Assembly: GCA_963805505.1 (NCBI GenBank)
Contig: CAWDUP010000004.1
Coordinates: 1 to 64,000 of the forward strand
DNA length: 64,000 nucleotides
From: JANPBY01 sp963805505
GTDB taxonomy: Bacteria; Actinomycetota; Actinomycetes; DATJPE01
Direction of reading: 5' to 3'
Part shown: positions 31,534 through 40,672 of the stretch, piece by piece
Numbering within the stretch: the first letter of the stretch is position 1
Layout: every line of letters begins with the position of its first letter
Translations under genes and position numbers: made by a program
Notes under the pieces: generated by a model
The model's input: the letters and a program-made list of their open reading frames with translations, nothing else
Told to the model about the DNA's origin: nothing
Databases searched by the model: none

Positions 31534-31604
31534 GGTCGACCAGATAGGTCGACCAGATGGGCAGCGCGCAGACCGGCACCAGCGCGTGATCGCAGACCGG
31601 CACC
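31534..31604. promoter_or_regulatory. Direct repeats upstream of the arginine permease gene
   Basis: GGTCGACCAGAT is repeated at 31534-31545 and 31547-31558 (each with the palindrome GGTCGACC). CGCAGACCGGCACC is repeated at 31567-31580 and 31591-31604, 24 bp apart. The second pair ends 23 bp before the permease start. Spacing near whole helical turns fits operator pairs for a dimeric regulator. They do not look like a known ArgR box. Confidence 0.45.
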
Positions 31605-31627
31605 CCGCGCGAGATGGAGGCCAAGTC

Positions 31628-33046
31628 ATGAGCAACGAGCGCAGCGGATCGCCAAGTCCCGTTCTGACCGAATCGGCCCCGGTCCGACGACTGCAGCTGC
31701 CGCAGGCGACAGCGCTCATCGTCGGCAGCATCGTCGGAGTCGGGATCTTCAACCTCCCCGGGTCGCTGGCTTCCTACGGGCCGATCAGCATCATCTCGAT
31801 GGGCCTGACCACCATCGGCGCACTCGCTCTGGCGTTGATGTTCGCCGCACTCTCGCGACGGCTGCCAGCCGATGGCGGCCCTTATGCCTACGCCCGCACA
31901 GCCTTCGGCAACGCCACCGGATTCTCCAACGCGTGGTCGTACTGGATCACCGCGTGGGCCGGGAACGCTGCCATCGTCGTCGGCTGGGTCTTCTACGTGC
32001 AATACGTCATGGAGAGCCTGATCGACGGCTTTGAGATGACGAAATGGTGGTCGGTGACCGTCGCCCTGGTGGGCCTGTGGATTCCTGCCGCGATCAACCT
32101 CTCGGGCGTCAAGAACATGGGGAGCGTCCAGATGTGGACCTCCGTGCTCAAGTTCGTGCCCCTGGTCTTCATGTCCACCGTGGGCCTGTTCTTCATCAGC
32201 ACCGCCAACTTCGACACCTGGAACATCAGTGGTGAGACCAACGTGTCGGCCATCGGCGGTGCCATGGCGCTGTGCCTGTTCTCCTACCTAGGCGTCGAGA
32301 CGGCCGCCGTCGCCGCAGCCAAGGTCAAGAACCCCGACCGCAACGTCCCCCGAGCTACCGTCTTCGGCACGCTCGCCACCGCAGTGGTCTACCTGTTGTC
32401 GCTCATCGCCGTGTTCGGCATCGTCGGCAGCGCCAACCTCAGCGATTCAGCCGCCCCGTTCTCGACCGCCGCCGACGACATCTTCGGCGGGACCTGGGCC
32501 GGCTACGTGATGGCCACGCTGGTCGTCGTGTCCGGTTTCGGTGCTCTCAACGGCTGGACCATGATCTGCGCCGAGATGCCGCTTGCCGCCGCGAACGACG
32601 GGCTCTTCCCCGCCAGGTTCAGCCAGCTCTCCGCACGCGGGGTCCCCGCGTTCGGCATCGTCGCCTCGACCGTGCTCGCGTCGATTGCCATGTATCTCGC
32701 CTACGGAGGAGCCAGCGGTTACAACGTCTTCAACACCCTCGTCTACATGTCGGGCATCACCGCCGCGATCCCGTACGCCTTCTCGGCCTTGGCCCAGATC
32801 AAGTGGCGGGTGGTGGACCACCGCACGCTGGCTACCCCGCGGTTCGTGCGCGACGTGCTGGTCGCAGTGGTGGCCCTGGTGTTCTCGGTGCTGTTTATCT
32901 GGTACTCGCGCATCACCGGAGGAAGCACCTGGGACGAGTACCTCCCCTTCATCTACGCCGGGGTCGCTTTCATCGTCGGAATTCCGATCTACCTGCTTCA
33001 ACGCTCCAAGATGACCCGGCCGGACCCTGTTCCCGCATACCGTTGA
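31628..33046 (+). CDS. APC family basic amino acid permease/antiporter next to arginine deiminase
   Basis: The 472-residue protein has 12 predicted helices and begins with the APC signature ATALIVGSIVGVGIFNLPGSLASYG, which binds the amino-acid backbone. The later FSYLGVETAAVAAAKVKNPDRNVPRAT is also typical of the basic-amino-acid antiporter subfamily. Given that arcA follows 35 bp downstream, arginine/ornithine exchange is the likely job. A GGAGG at 31616-31620 precedes the ATG at 31628. It is the first gene of the arcA transcription unit. Confidence 0.85.
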   Translation: MSNERSGSPSPVLTESAPVRRLQLPQATALIVGSIVGVGIFNLPGSLASYGPISIISMGLTTIGALALALMFAALSRRLPADGGPYAYARTAFGNATGFSNAWSYWITAWAGNAAIVVGWVFYVQYVMESLIDGFEMTKWWSVTVALVGLWIPAAINLSGVKNMGSVQMWTSVLKFVPLVFMSTVGLFFISTANFDTWNISGETNVSAIGGAMALCLFSYLGVETAAVAAAKVKNPDRNVPRATVFGTLATAVVYLLSLIAVFGIVGSANLSDSAAPFSTAADDIFGGTWAGYVMATLVVVSGFGALNGWTMICAEMPLAAANDGLFPARFSQLSARGVPAFGIVASTVLASIAMYLAYGGASGYNVFNTLVYMSGITAAIPYAFSALAQIKWRVVDHRTLATPRFVRDVLVAVVALVFSVLFIWYSRITGGSTWDEYLPFIYAGVAFIVGIPIYLLQRSKMTRPDPVPAYR

Positions 33047-33081
33047 GCCACCAGCGCGCCCGGCGAGAGGACGACCAGCAG

Positions 33082-34308
33082 ATGACCTACACCGTCGACT
33101 CCGAGGTGGGAGACCTCAAGCAGGTCATCGTGCACCGACCGGGCTTGGAGTTGTCCAGGCTGACCCCGCAAAACGTCGAAGAGCTGCTCTTCGACGACGT
33201 CATGTGGTCCCAGCGGGCTCGTGAGGAGCACGACGCGTTCGCCCAGAAGCTCCGCGACAAGGGCGTCACCGTGCACTACTTCGCCGAGCTGCTCGCCGAG
33301 GTCCTCGACGACCCCGAGGCGCGCGAGTGGGTGCTCAGCCGACTGGCCAACGAGGACACGGTCGGGCCTCAGCTCATCGAACCGTTGCGGGAGCTGGCCG
33401 AGTCGGTCGAAGGCGCAGTCCTGGCCGAATACCTCATCGGCGGCATCCTGAAACGGGACCTGCAGCTGGCCAAGGAGACGTCGCTGCTGTGGGAATACCT
33501 CGACGACAACGACTTCATCCTGACGCCGCTGCCCAACCACCTGTTCCAGCGCGACAACTCCGCCTTCGCCTATCAGGGCCTCTCGGTCCACCCGATGGCC
33601 AAGCCCGCTCGGGTGCGCGAGATCGTGCACAGCCGCGCGATCTACAAGTTCCACCCGATGTTCCGCGACGCCGGCCTGCACTTCTACTACGGCAACGACG
33701 ACCAGAGCCACCAGCCGGCGACCGTCGAGGGTGGCGACATCCTCGTGATCGGCAACGGCGCCGTCATGGTCGGGATGGGTGAACGCACCACCCCGCAGGG
33801 CATCAGCATGCTGGTGAAGGGCTACTTCACCGATCCCCGCCAGCAGATCAGCAAGGTCATCGTCGTCGAGCTGCCGAAGATGCGCTCGTTCATGCACCTC
33901 GACACTGCCATGACCATGGTCGACAAGGACGCGTTCTCCGTCTACCCCTACCTGCCGCCGGAGCTGAAGTCCTACACGCTCAACAAGGTCGACGATGGCG
34001 GCTCCTACTCGATCACCGAGAACGTCGACCTCTTCCCCGTGGTCGCCGAGGCGCTGGGCGTGGAGAAGGTGCGTGCCCTGAAGACGCCGATCGACGAGAT
34101 GGGCGCGGCCCGGGAGCAGTGGGACGACGGCAACAACTTCCTGGCCGTGGCCCCGGGCGTGATCTTCGGCTACGAACGGAACTCGACCACCAACACGTTC
34201 CTACGCCGCAACGGCATCGAGATCGTCACGATCGTCGGCTCCGAGCTGGGCCGCGGTCGAGGTGGCCCACGCTGCATGAGCTGCCCGATCCAGCGCGACC
34301 CCGCCTGA
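33082..34308 (+). CDS. arcA: Arginine deiminase
   Basis: The 408-residue enzyme hydrolyses arginine to citrulline and ammonia, the first step of the arginine deiminase ATP-yielding pathway. Visible family elements are VDSEVGDLKQVIVHRPG at the start, LFQRDNSAFAYQG, TVEGGDILVIGNGAVMVGMGERT, FMHLDTAMTMVDKDAF with the catalytic His, and the terminal RGRGGPRCMSCPIQRDP with the nucleophile Cys398. The length is normal (about 410). It follows the APC permease. The ornithine carbamoyltransferase that would use its citrulline lies 14 kb away at 48105-49118. Confidence 0.95.
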   Translation: MTYTVDSEVGDLKQVIVHRPGLELSRLTPQNVEELLFDDVMWSQRAREEHDAFAQKLRDKGVTVHYFAELLAEVLDDPEAREWVLSRLANEDTVGPQLIEPLRELAESVEGAVLAEYLIGGILKRDLQLAKETSLLWEYLDDNDFILTPLPNHLFQRDNSAFAYQGLSVHPMAKPARVREIVHSRAIYKFHPMFRDAGLHFYYGNDDQSHQPATVEGGDILVIGNGAVMVGMGERTTPQGISMLVKGYFTDPRQQISKVIVVELPKMRSFMHLDTAMTMVDKDAFSVYPYLPPELKSYTLNKVDDGGSYSITENVDLFPVVAEALGVEKVRALKTPIDEMGAAREQWDDGNNFLAVAPGVIFGYERNSTTNTFLRRNGIEIVTIVGSELGRGRGGPRCMSCPIQRDPA

Positions 34309-34366
34309 CGCGACCCCGCCTGAACGGAGCCGTTTACCCGACGAAGGCGATGGGTACGCCGCCCCT

Positions 34367-34798
34367 ATGAGTGCTGAGCTGGAGAGAAGTGAGCTTGCGA
34401 GAAGCGAGTCCGAGGGCGCCGAGCTGGAGAAGACGCTGGTCACCCTGGTCGATCTCGAACGTCAGGGGTGGGACTCGCTGTGCGCCGGCAGCGGTGCTGA
34501 CTTCTACGGCGACATCATGACGCGCGATGCGGTCATGGTTCTCGCCAACGGCGCGGTGCTGGATCGCGATGCGGTGATCGAGTCTCTCGCGGACGCACCT
34601 CCGTGGCGCGACTACGAGATGAGCGATGTACGGCTCAGCGCCGCCGGGCGAGACGGGGCGACCCTGGTCTACGTCGGCACGGCCTACCGCGACGCGGACG
34701 AGCCGGCCTTCGCCGGGGTCATGTCCAGCGTCTACGTCAATGCCGACGATCAATGGCGGCTCGCGCACTACCAGCAGACCCCGCTCCCCAACGACTAG
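34367..34798 (+). CDS. NTF2-like (SnoaL/DUF4440-type) protein
   Basis: The 143-residue protein has the cone-shaped NTF2-like pattern: an N-terminal helix ELEKTLVTLVDLERQGWDSL, FYGDIMTRDAVMVLANGAVLDRDAVIESL, then strands TLVYVGTAYRD, AGVMSSVYVNADDQWRLAHYQQTPL. Family members are small ligand-binding proteins or isomerase-like enzymes; none is implied here. The gene converges on pckG. Confidence 0.7.
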   Translation: MSAELERSELARSESEGAELEKTLVTLVDLERQGWDSLCAGSGADFYGDIMTRDAVMVLANGAVLDRDAVIESLADAPPWRDYEMSDVRLSAAGRDGATLVYVGTAYRDADEPAFAGVMSSVYVNADDQWRLAHYQQTPLPND

Positions 34799-34806
34799 GG
34801 ATGAGC

Positions 34807-34821
34807 CGGCCGCTCCGGCCG
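34807..34821. terminator. Short GC-rich hairpin between convergent genes
   Basis: CGGCCG-CTC-CGGCCG forms a 6-bp stem with a 3-nt loop in the 51-bp gap between the convergent NTF2-like and pckG genes. No T-run follows; a bidirectional terminator is plausible but unproven. Confidence 0.4.
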
Positions 34822-34849
34822 CCCTCGCCGTGACGTGGGAGCGGGTGGC

Positions 34850-36673
34850 TCAGGCGGACAACCGGGCGCGCAGGGCGTCCAGCTGCTCGTGCAGCGCGGT
34901 GGGTACGGCGTCTCCGAACTGTGCGAAGTACTCCGCGGTGAGGTCGGCCTCGGCGAGCCAGGAGTCCGGGTTGATCGCGAACAACTCGGCCAGATCAGCA
35001 TCGGACAGGTCGAGGCCGTCGAGGTTCAGCGCTCCCGGGGCCGGCGCGCGTCCGAGGGCGTTGTCGACGGCGTCGGTGTCACCGCTCACCCGGTTGGCCA
35101 CCCACTCGATGACCCGGCTGTTCTCACCAAAGCCCGGCCAGATGTAACGGCCCTCGGCGTCCTTGCGGAACCAGTTGACGGAGAAGATCCGCGGCAGCTT
35201 GTCCGGTGACGTGGCGCGACCGACGTCGAGCCAGTGCGCCCAGTAGTCGGCCATGTTGTAGCCGCAGAAGGGCAGCATGGCGAACGGGTCGCGACGCAAA
35301 GCACCCACCGTGCCTTCGGCGGCGGCGGTCTGCTCCGAGGACACCGTCGCGCCCATGAACACGCCGTGGTCCCAGCTCAAGGACTCGGTCACCAGCGGGA
35401 CGTTGGTGGCGCGGCGCCCACCGAACAGGATCGCGTCGATCGCCACGCCCGCCGGGTCTTCCCAGTTGTCGGCGATCGACGGGCACTGGTCGGCGGGTGC
35501 GGTGAACCGGGCGTTGGGGTGCGCGGCGGGCGTCTCAGAAGCCGGGGTCCAGTCGTTGCCCTTCCAGTCGATCAGGTGCGCGGGCGGCTCGTCGGTCAGG
35601 CCCTCCCACCAGATGTCACCGTCGTCAGTGAGCGCCACGTTGGTGAAGATGCAGTTGCCCCACAGAGCAGCGACAGCGTTGCGGTTGGTCGACATCCCCG
35701 TGCCGGGCGCGACGCCGAAGAAGCCGGCCTCGGGGTTGATGGCGTGCAGTCGGCCGTCGTCGGCATAGCGCATCCAGCAGATGTCGTCGCCGACCGTCTC
35801 GACCTTCCAGCCGGGGATGGTTGGCTCGAGCATCGCGAGGTTGGTCTTGCCGCAGGCCGAGGGGAACGCCGCGGCCAGGTGCTTGACCGTCCCCTGCGGC
35901 GAGGTCAGCTTCAGGATCAGCATGTGCTCGGCCAGCCAACCCTCGTCGCGAGCCATCGCCGACGCGATCCGCAGCGCGAAGCACTTCTTGCCCAGCAACG
36001 CGTTGCCGCCGTAGCCGGAGCCGTAGGACCAGATCTCGCGAGTCTCAGGGAAGTGCACGATGTACTTCGTGTCGCTGCACGGCCACGGCACGTCGGCCTG
36101 ACCGGGCTCGAGGGGAGCGCCCACGGAGTGCAGGGCGGGGACGAAGTCGCCGTCGTCACCGATCAGGTCCAAGGCGGCCTTGCCCATCCGGGTCATGATC
36201 CGCATGTTGAGCACGACATAGGCGCTGTCGGTGATCTCCACGCCCAGCTGGCTGATGGGGGAACCGAGCGGACCCATCGAGAACGGGATGACATACATCG
36301 TGCGACCGCGCATCGAGCCGGCGAACAAACCCTTGAGCGTCGCGCGCATCTGCGTCGGGTCTTGCCAGTTGTTGGTCGGGCCCGCGTCGGCCTCCTTCGC
36401 GGAGCAGATGAACGTCCGGTCCTCGACGCGTGCGACATCGCTCGGGTTCGAGCGGGCGAGGAAGGAGTTCGGTCGCTTGTCGGGGTTGAGCGCGATCAGC
36501 GTTCCCGCCTCGACCAGCTCGGCCGTCAGCCGTTCCCACTCCTCCTGCGAGCCGTCGGACCACTCGACACGGTCGGGCTGCGTCAGCTCAGCGACCTCTC
36601 GGACCCAGCTGAGCAGCTTCGCGTTGGTGGTGGGTGCATCGGTCAATCCGGGGATGCTGCCGAGGATGCTCAT
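34850..36673 (-). CDS. pckG: Phosphoenolpyruvate carboxykinase (GTP)
   Basis: The 607-residue cytosolic enzyme interconverts oxaloacetate + GTP and phosphoenolpyruvate + GDP + CO2, a gluconeogenic step. The P-loop region AAFPSACGKTNLAMLEPTI, with the reactive Cys, and the metal- and guanine-site segments GDDICWMRYADDG and FGVAPGTGMSTNRNAV are clear. The length is exactly that of bacterial GTP-type enzymes. The ATG at 36673 gives the conserved N-terminal LTDAPTTNAKLLSWVREVAELTQPD. Confidence 0.96.
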   Translation of the reverse strand: MSILGSIPGLTDAPTTNAKLLSWVREVAELTQPDRVEWSDGSQEEWERLTAELVEAGTLIALNPDKRPNSFLARSNPSDVARVEDRTFICSAKEADAGPTNNWQDPTQMRATLKGLFAGSMRGRTMYVIPFSMGPLGSPISQLGVEITDSAYVVLNMRIMTRMGKAALDLIGDDGDFVPALHSVGAPLEPGQADVPWPCSDTKYIVHFPETREIWSYGSGYGGNALLGKKCFALRIASAMARDEGWLAEHMLILKLTSPQGTVKHLAAAFPSACGKTNLAMLEPTIPGWKVETVGDDICWMRYADDGRLHAINPEAGFFGVAPGTGMSTNRNAVAALWGNCIFTNVALTDDGDIWWEGLTDEPPAHLIDWKGNDWTPASETPAAHPNARFTAPADQCPSIADNWEDPAGVAIDAILFGGRRATNVPLVTESLSWDHGVFMGATVSSEQTAAAEGTVGALRRDPFAMLPFCGYNMADYWAHWLDVGRATSPDKLPRIFSVNWFRKDAEGRYIWPGFGENSRVIEWVANRVSGDTDAVDNALGRAPAPGALNLDGLDLSDADLAELFAINPDSWLAEADLTAEYFAQFGDAVPTALHEQLDALRARLSA

Positions 36674-36995
36674 GTGACAACTCCGAGTGCCTGGGGTCCG
36701 AGGGCGAAGCGCCGCTATCGCCAGGGTGCCCTGTCCGCTACAAGGTTTCCATCCTCCCTCTGGTCGAGTGACCAATGGCACAGGATGTTCCGCTCAGCCT
36801 GCCCGCTTTTTGCTGATCTTGCGCAAGAACGAGACAGGTCATTCCCATGGTCGCTGTCAACGGGGTGGGTGTCCATGGACCTCTCCTGGGCCGAGCCGCG
36901 CGCCGTCGGGCTGGTTCTCAGCCACCCGCCGGAGACTGGTCGGCTGACCGGCTGCGACCGAGTGATCACTGACAGCACGCAGCTCGGCACGTACA
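36674..36995. other. 322-bp divergent intergenic region of pckG
   Basis: No gene is visible. It holds two short dyads: TGGTCGAGTGACCA (36761-36774) and the perfect 10-bp palindrome AGTGATCACT (36961-36970). Both are plausible operator half-sites for pckG or the divergent L,D-transpeptidase-like gene. An open frame running across this stretch has no start context and is not supported. Confidence 0.4.
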
Positions 36996-37781
36996 GTGAT
37001 TGACGTGCTACGACCCGGCGCCACGGCCCTTGCGGCAGGTCTCGCGACCGTCCTCGCCTTGACCCTGGCCCCGACGGCCACCGCACAGCCGCCGGGTCAG
37101 CTGCCGGTCGGCCAAGCCCGGGCGACCCCGACGGGCGGCGGCTGCGCCGCGAAGCTGCCCGGAAAACTCGCCCATCTCGGCAAGGCCCGGCAGGTCGTCG
37201 TGGTCACCTCGCGATCGTGGTCCTCCACCCATGCCAGGCTGCGCGCCTACGAGCTGCGCGGCAGGGACTGGTGCCGCGTTGTGGCGCCGACCCCGGCCCG
37301 CCTGGGTTGGTCCGGGTTCGCCTGGGCGAAGGATCGCCGGCAGAACTCGGGGAAGACCCCCGCGGGGACGTTCAAGCTGCCATGGGCTTTCGGCAACAGC
37401 CCCGACCCGGGCAGCCTTCTCGACTACCGCCGAGTCGACGGCAACGACTGGTGGGCGTACGACCCGCGCTCACCGAAGACGTACAACCGATGGCTCGAGC
37501 ACGGGCGTGGAAACGTGCGGGCAGCCTGGGCCGAGCACCTCAGCAGCTATGGCTCGCAGTACGCCTACTCCGTCGTGCTCAACTACAACCTGCCAACCGC
37601 AACCCGCCAGCCGAAGCTGCACAAGGGTGGCGGGATCTTCTTGCACGTCAACGGTTCCGGGGCGACCGCCGGCTGCGTCTCGGTCAGCCGGTCAGCGATG
37701 CTGCGCGTCCTTCGATGGCTGGACCCGGACCAGCACCCGGTCATCGTCATGGCCCCGTCAGCCGCGATCACTCGCGCGTAG
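36996..37781 (+). CDS. Secreted L,D-transpeptidase-like protein
   Basis: The 261-residue precursor has a signal peptide (hydrophobic ATALAAGLATVLALTLAP, cleavage near ATAQ). The later segment IFLHVNGSGATAGCVSVSR matches the HxxG...GC active-site pattern of YkuD-like L,D-transpeptidases, with Cys as nucleophile; KTPAGTFKLPWAFG upstream is also family-like. Such enzymes make 3-3 crosslinks in peptidoglycan. GTG at 36996 and 37005 are both possible starts. There is no YkuD-type peptidoglycan-binding module. Confidence 0.75.
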   Translation: MIDVLRPGATALAAGLATVLALTLAPTATAQPPGQLPVGQARATPTGGGCAAKLPGKLAHLGKARQVVVVTSRSWSSTHARLRAYELRGRDWCRVVAPTPARLGWSGFAWAKDRRQNSGKTPAGTFKLPWAFGNSPDPGSLLDYRRVDGNDWWAYDPRSPKTYNRWLEHGRGNVRAAWAEHLSSYGSQYAYSVVLNYNLPTATRQPKLHKGGGIFLHVNGSGATAGCVSVSRSAMLRVLRWLDPDQHPVIVMAPSAAITRA

Positions 37782-37784
37782 CAA

Positions 37785-37803
37785 CTATGGGCAAGGCCCA
37801 TGG
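37785..37803. terminator. Bidirectional terminator-like hairpin
   Basis: CTATGGGC pairs with GCCCATGG around an AAG loop: an 8-bp stem with one G-T wobble, in the 31-bp gap between two convergent genes. Confidence 0.5.
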
Positions 37804-37812
37804 CGCGCTGCA

Positions 37813-39084
37813 CTAGCGCGGGAGCACCTCGACCGCTGCCGCCGCCTGTTGCGGCGTGAACGACACCGGCGTCGTGACCGGGCGCCGCGAGGACAAGGCG
37901 CCGGCGACCGGCATGTAGGCGGCCAGCGCTTCGGCAGGCCCGGGCCGACCGAAGTGCCAACCCTGCCCGTGATCGACCCCGAGCCCGGCCAGGGTGTGCG
38001 CGTCCACCGCCGCCTCGATCCCCTCGGCGACGACGCTCGCCCCGCACCCATGGGCGAAGTCGACCAGCGAGTGGACCAAGGTCCGCAGCACCGGGTCGCT
38101 GGCGACCCCGTCGACGATCGTGCGATCGAGCTTGATGACGTCGGGACCGGTGAGCACGATGTGCCGGAGCGAGGAGAAGCCCGCGCCGACGTCGTCGATG
38201 GCCAGGCGCATCCCGCGGGCGCGCAACGGGGCCAGTGCGTTGTCCAGCGCCGTGTAGTCGGTGACCCGGTCGTGCTCGGACAGCTCGAGAACGATCCGCT
38301 CGAGCGGGAGCCCGGAGAGCAGCAGCGTGCAGCGCGTCGTCACCAAGGTCGCGGGTGAGACGTTCATCGCGACGTAGCCGGCCACGGTCTGCAGGAGATC
38401 GGCGGCTCGTTCCAGCGCGAGGAGCTCGAGCTCGTGACCGAGCCCCACGCTGTGCGCCTGCTCGAAGCAGACGTCGGGCGCGATCTCCCACTCCGCAGGG
38501 AACCTGCTCAGCGCCTCGGCCCCGATCCGGTAGCCACTGGACAGGTCAACGATGGGCTGGAGCAGGACCGTCGGTCCGCCCGCGGCCATCAACGGCTTGA
38601 GCCGGCCCTCGATCTCATCGCGGCGCTCGCGCTCGTGCACCACCGGCTCGACGATGACCGCCGCCGCGTGCGCAAGCACGTCCATCAACGCGCGGTCGCG
38701 TTCGGTGAGCTCCTTGTCCGAGGTCAGCCCGGCGGCGCAGAACGTGCCATAGAGGTTGCCGTCGCTGAGGACGACCGGCACGGAGACGTAGGAGCGGATG
38801 CGTGGGAGGCGAGCCGCCGGCAGCCGCATCGCCTCGGGGAAAGCGCGGACATCAGGGATCACCGGCGGCAGCGTCTTGTCGAGGATCGCCTGGCAGAACG
38901 TGGTGGCCTGCACCTGCTTGGCGCCCTCCTTGAACAAGAAGGGCACCGAGGACTCGACGACCTCGAGGTGTTGGGTCACCCCATCCAGCCGGGACAGGAA
39001 CGCCACGCTGAGCTGGAGAGAGGACTTGGCCGTACGCAGGAGCTCAGCGATCTGCTCCTCAGCCTCACTGCGCTGCCTCGCCAC
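37813..39084 (-). CDS. GAF-EAL domain protein, probable c-di-GMP phosphodiesterase
   Basis: The 423-residue protein has an N-terminal GAF-like sensor domain (about residues 8-155, with VSVPVVLSDGNLYGTFCAAG) and a C-terminal EAL domain (about 165-400). The EAL catalytic core is intact: GAEALSRFP (ExLxR), MNVSP, LELSEHD, IDDVGAGFSSLRHI, VIKLDRTIVDG, VVAEGIE and GQGWHFGRP. It should hydrolyse c-di-GMP to pGpG under control of a small-molecule or redox input sensed by GAF. No GGDEF or partner gene is in the window. Confidence 0.88.
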   Translation of the reverse strand: MARQRSEAEEQIAELLRTAKSSLQLSVAFLSRLDGVTQHLEVVESSVPFLFKEGAKQVQATTFCQAILDKTLPPVIPDVRAFPEAMRLPAARLPRIRSYVSVPVVLSDGNLYGTFCAAGLTSDKELTERDRALMDVLAHAAAVIVEPVVHERERRDEIEGRLKPLMAAGGPTVLLQPIVDLSSGYRIGAEALSRFPAEWEIAPDVCFEQAHSVGLGHELELLALERAADLLQTVAGYVAMNVSPATLVTTRCTLLLSGLPLERIVLELSEHDRVTDYTALDNALAPLRARGMRLAIDDVGAGFSSLRHIVLTGPDVIKLDRTIVDGVASDPVLRTLVHSLVDFAHGCGASVVAEGIEAAVDAHTLAGLGVDHGQGWHFGRPGPAEALAAYMPVAGALSSRRPVTTPVSFTPQQAAAAVEVLPR

Positions 39085-39228
39085 GTGCTCCCCCAGTCCC
39101 CCGACGCATCCGCGCCGCTATCGGCCACGGAGCTCGCGCCGCCGCCTCCCCCCATGTATCGACCCGCACCGCCTCCGACTTCAGCGTCCCCTCCCGGGTT
39201 TGCCCAGGGCAGCCCCTATGGTCAGCAG

Positions 39229-39813
39229 ATGAGTGAGCCGGAGGTGCACCGGGCGACCCCGGCCGACCGGGCGCAGGTCGTCGACACCGTCGAAGCCGCC
39301 TTCGTCCTCGACCCTGCCTTCGGCTACTTCCTCGGCGACAGCGCGGGAGGTTCGGGCTATCCGGGGTTCGCCCGCGCCTTTGCCGGCCTGCTGTTCGACA
39401 AGCGCGTGGCGGGCGGCACCATCTGGATCATCGAGGGCGGCCAGGCGGTCGCCATGTGGGACGCGCCTCACGCGACGGTTCCTGCGCGCGAGCGAGAGGC
39501 GGCGCCGTACGCCCAGCTCGCGCCCGACGTCCAGGCCCGGCTCGCCGCGTACGACGCCGTGGTCGACCCGGTCCGCCCGACGAGCCCGCACTGGTATCTC
39601 GGTGTCCTGGCCCGGCACCCCGAGACCGCTCGCCGCGGATGGGGGCGCGCAGTCATGGCTGCGGGCTTGGCCGCGGCTGCGCGTGACGGCGCCGACGCCT
39701 ACCTGGAGACGTCCAACCCGGCCAACGTCGAGCTGTACGAACGAGCCGGCTGGCAGGTGGCCGGCCGGGCGCAGGTGGGCGAGCTGCCGATCTGGGTGAT
39801 GCGACACGGCTGA
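39229..39813 (+). CDS. GNAT family N-acetyltransferase
   Basis: The 194-residue protein is a GNAT enzyme: VHRATPADRAQVVDTVEAAF at the start, WYLGVLARHPETARRGWGRAVM with the acetyl-CoA motif, then AYLETSNPANVELYERAGW typical of the subfamily. The substrate is unknown. The ATG at 39229 was chosen by reading frame; another ATG at 39218 is out of frame. A double hairpin overlaps its stop codon. Confidence 0.85.
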   Translation: MSEPEVHRATPADRAQVVDTVEAAFVLDPAFGYFLGDSAGGSGYPGFARAFAGLLFDKRVAGGTIWIIEGGQAVAMWDAPHATVPAREREAAPYAQLAPDVQARLAAYDAVVDPVRPTSPHWYLGVLARHPETARRGWGRAVMAAGLAAAARDGADAYLETSNPANVELYERAGWQVAGRAQVGELPIWVMRHG

Positions 39814-39839
39814 GGCCGGGGGCCTCCTCCTCGGAGGAG
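39812..39839. terminator. Two tandem hairpins at a convergent junction
   Basis: GAGGCC-GGG-GGCCTC (39812-39826) is directly followed by CTCCT-CGG-AGGAG (39827-39839). Both lie between the convergent GNAT and LamG-domain genes and would serve either strand as terminator. Confidence 0.55.
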
Positions 39840-39860
39840 ATCGCGACCGGCCAGCCGCCC

Positions 39861-40625
39861 TCAGCCGACGGAGGCCGAGCGCACCGCCTTGATCTGCGCA
39901 GCGGTCAGGGCTTTGGAGTAGACCCGTACGTCGTCGATGCGCCCGTCGAAGTAGGCCTCGATGAGCCCGGCCCGGGTCTTGTTCTTGGCGCCGATGGCCA
40001 GCGGCTCGGCATTGCTGCAGGTGGCGCCGGACACGGCCAACGAGGAGTCAAGGGTGCCGTTGATGTAGATGCGTAGCTGGTGGCCGTCGTAGGTGCTCGC
40101 CACGTGGATCCAGGTGCGGTTGGGGATCTTGCGCGAGCTGTCGAAGTAGCGCCAGGTGTTGCCGACCTTGCCGTCGCAGCCGCCGTAGAAGCCGCCGACC
40201 CGCAGCCGCCGGGTGTCGGTGCGGATGTTCATCCAGTAGGCGCCGGCCTTCTCCAAGACCTCCCAGCGATCGTCGTGGATGCGTGGGACAAGCCGCACCC
40301 AGGCCGCCAGGGTGTAGCTGTCGACGTCCAGCTGCGGACCATCGGGAACATCGACGAACTGCTGGAGCCGGGAATCGAGCTGGAGCGCTCGGCCATGACC
40401 CGACTTGCCCGTGACGGTCACCGGCAACGTCGTGCCGCGAAGGACCCCGGCGAGACCCGAGGGGGAACGGTCGGGCACCTGACCGCCAGCCGTGGACTCG
40501 AAGCCCAGCCCGAGGACCCAGCCGTCGGTGGGCGCCGGCGCCGCCTGAGCGCTCGGGCAGAACGCCCCACCGGCGAGCATCACCGACGCCGCGCAGCACA
40601 CCGTGACCAACCTCGAGGCACGCAT
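39861..40625 (-). CDS. Secreted LamG/concanavalin-like protein
   Basis: The 254-residue precursor has a signal peptide (to about residue 28, ending AQA) and one LamG-like jelly-roll domain: WVLGLGFESTAGG, GRALQLDSRLQQFVDVPDG, LDVDSYTLAAWVRLVP, WIHVASTYDGHQLRIYINGTL, and the C-terminal FDGRIDDVRVYSKALTAAQIKAV, which is the classic terminal motif. It probably binds carbohydrate or cell-surface material. There is no catalytic module. Confidence 0.85.
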   Translation of the reverse strand: MRASRLVTVCCAASVMLAGGAFCPSAQAAPAPTDGWVLGLGFESTAGGQVPDRSPSGLAGVLRGTTLPVTVTGKSGHGRALQLDSRLQQFVDVPDGPQLDVDSYTLAAWVRLVPRIHDDRWEVLEKAGAYWMNIRTDTRRLRVGGFYGGCDGKVGNTWRYFDSSRKIPNRTWIHVASTYDGHQLRIYINGTLDSSLAVSGATCSNAEPLAIGAKNKTRAGLIEAYFDGRIDDVRVYSKALTAAQIKAVRSASVG

Positions 40626-40672
40626 GGAAACCTCCCAGCAGCAAGGGTATTCCTCTGCGGCCCCCGCCGGGC

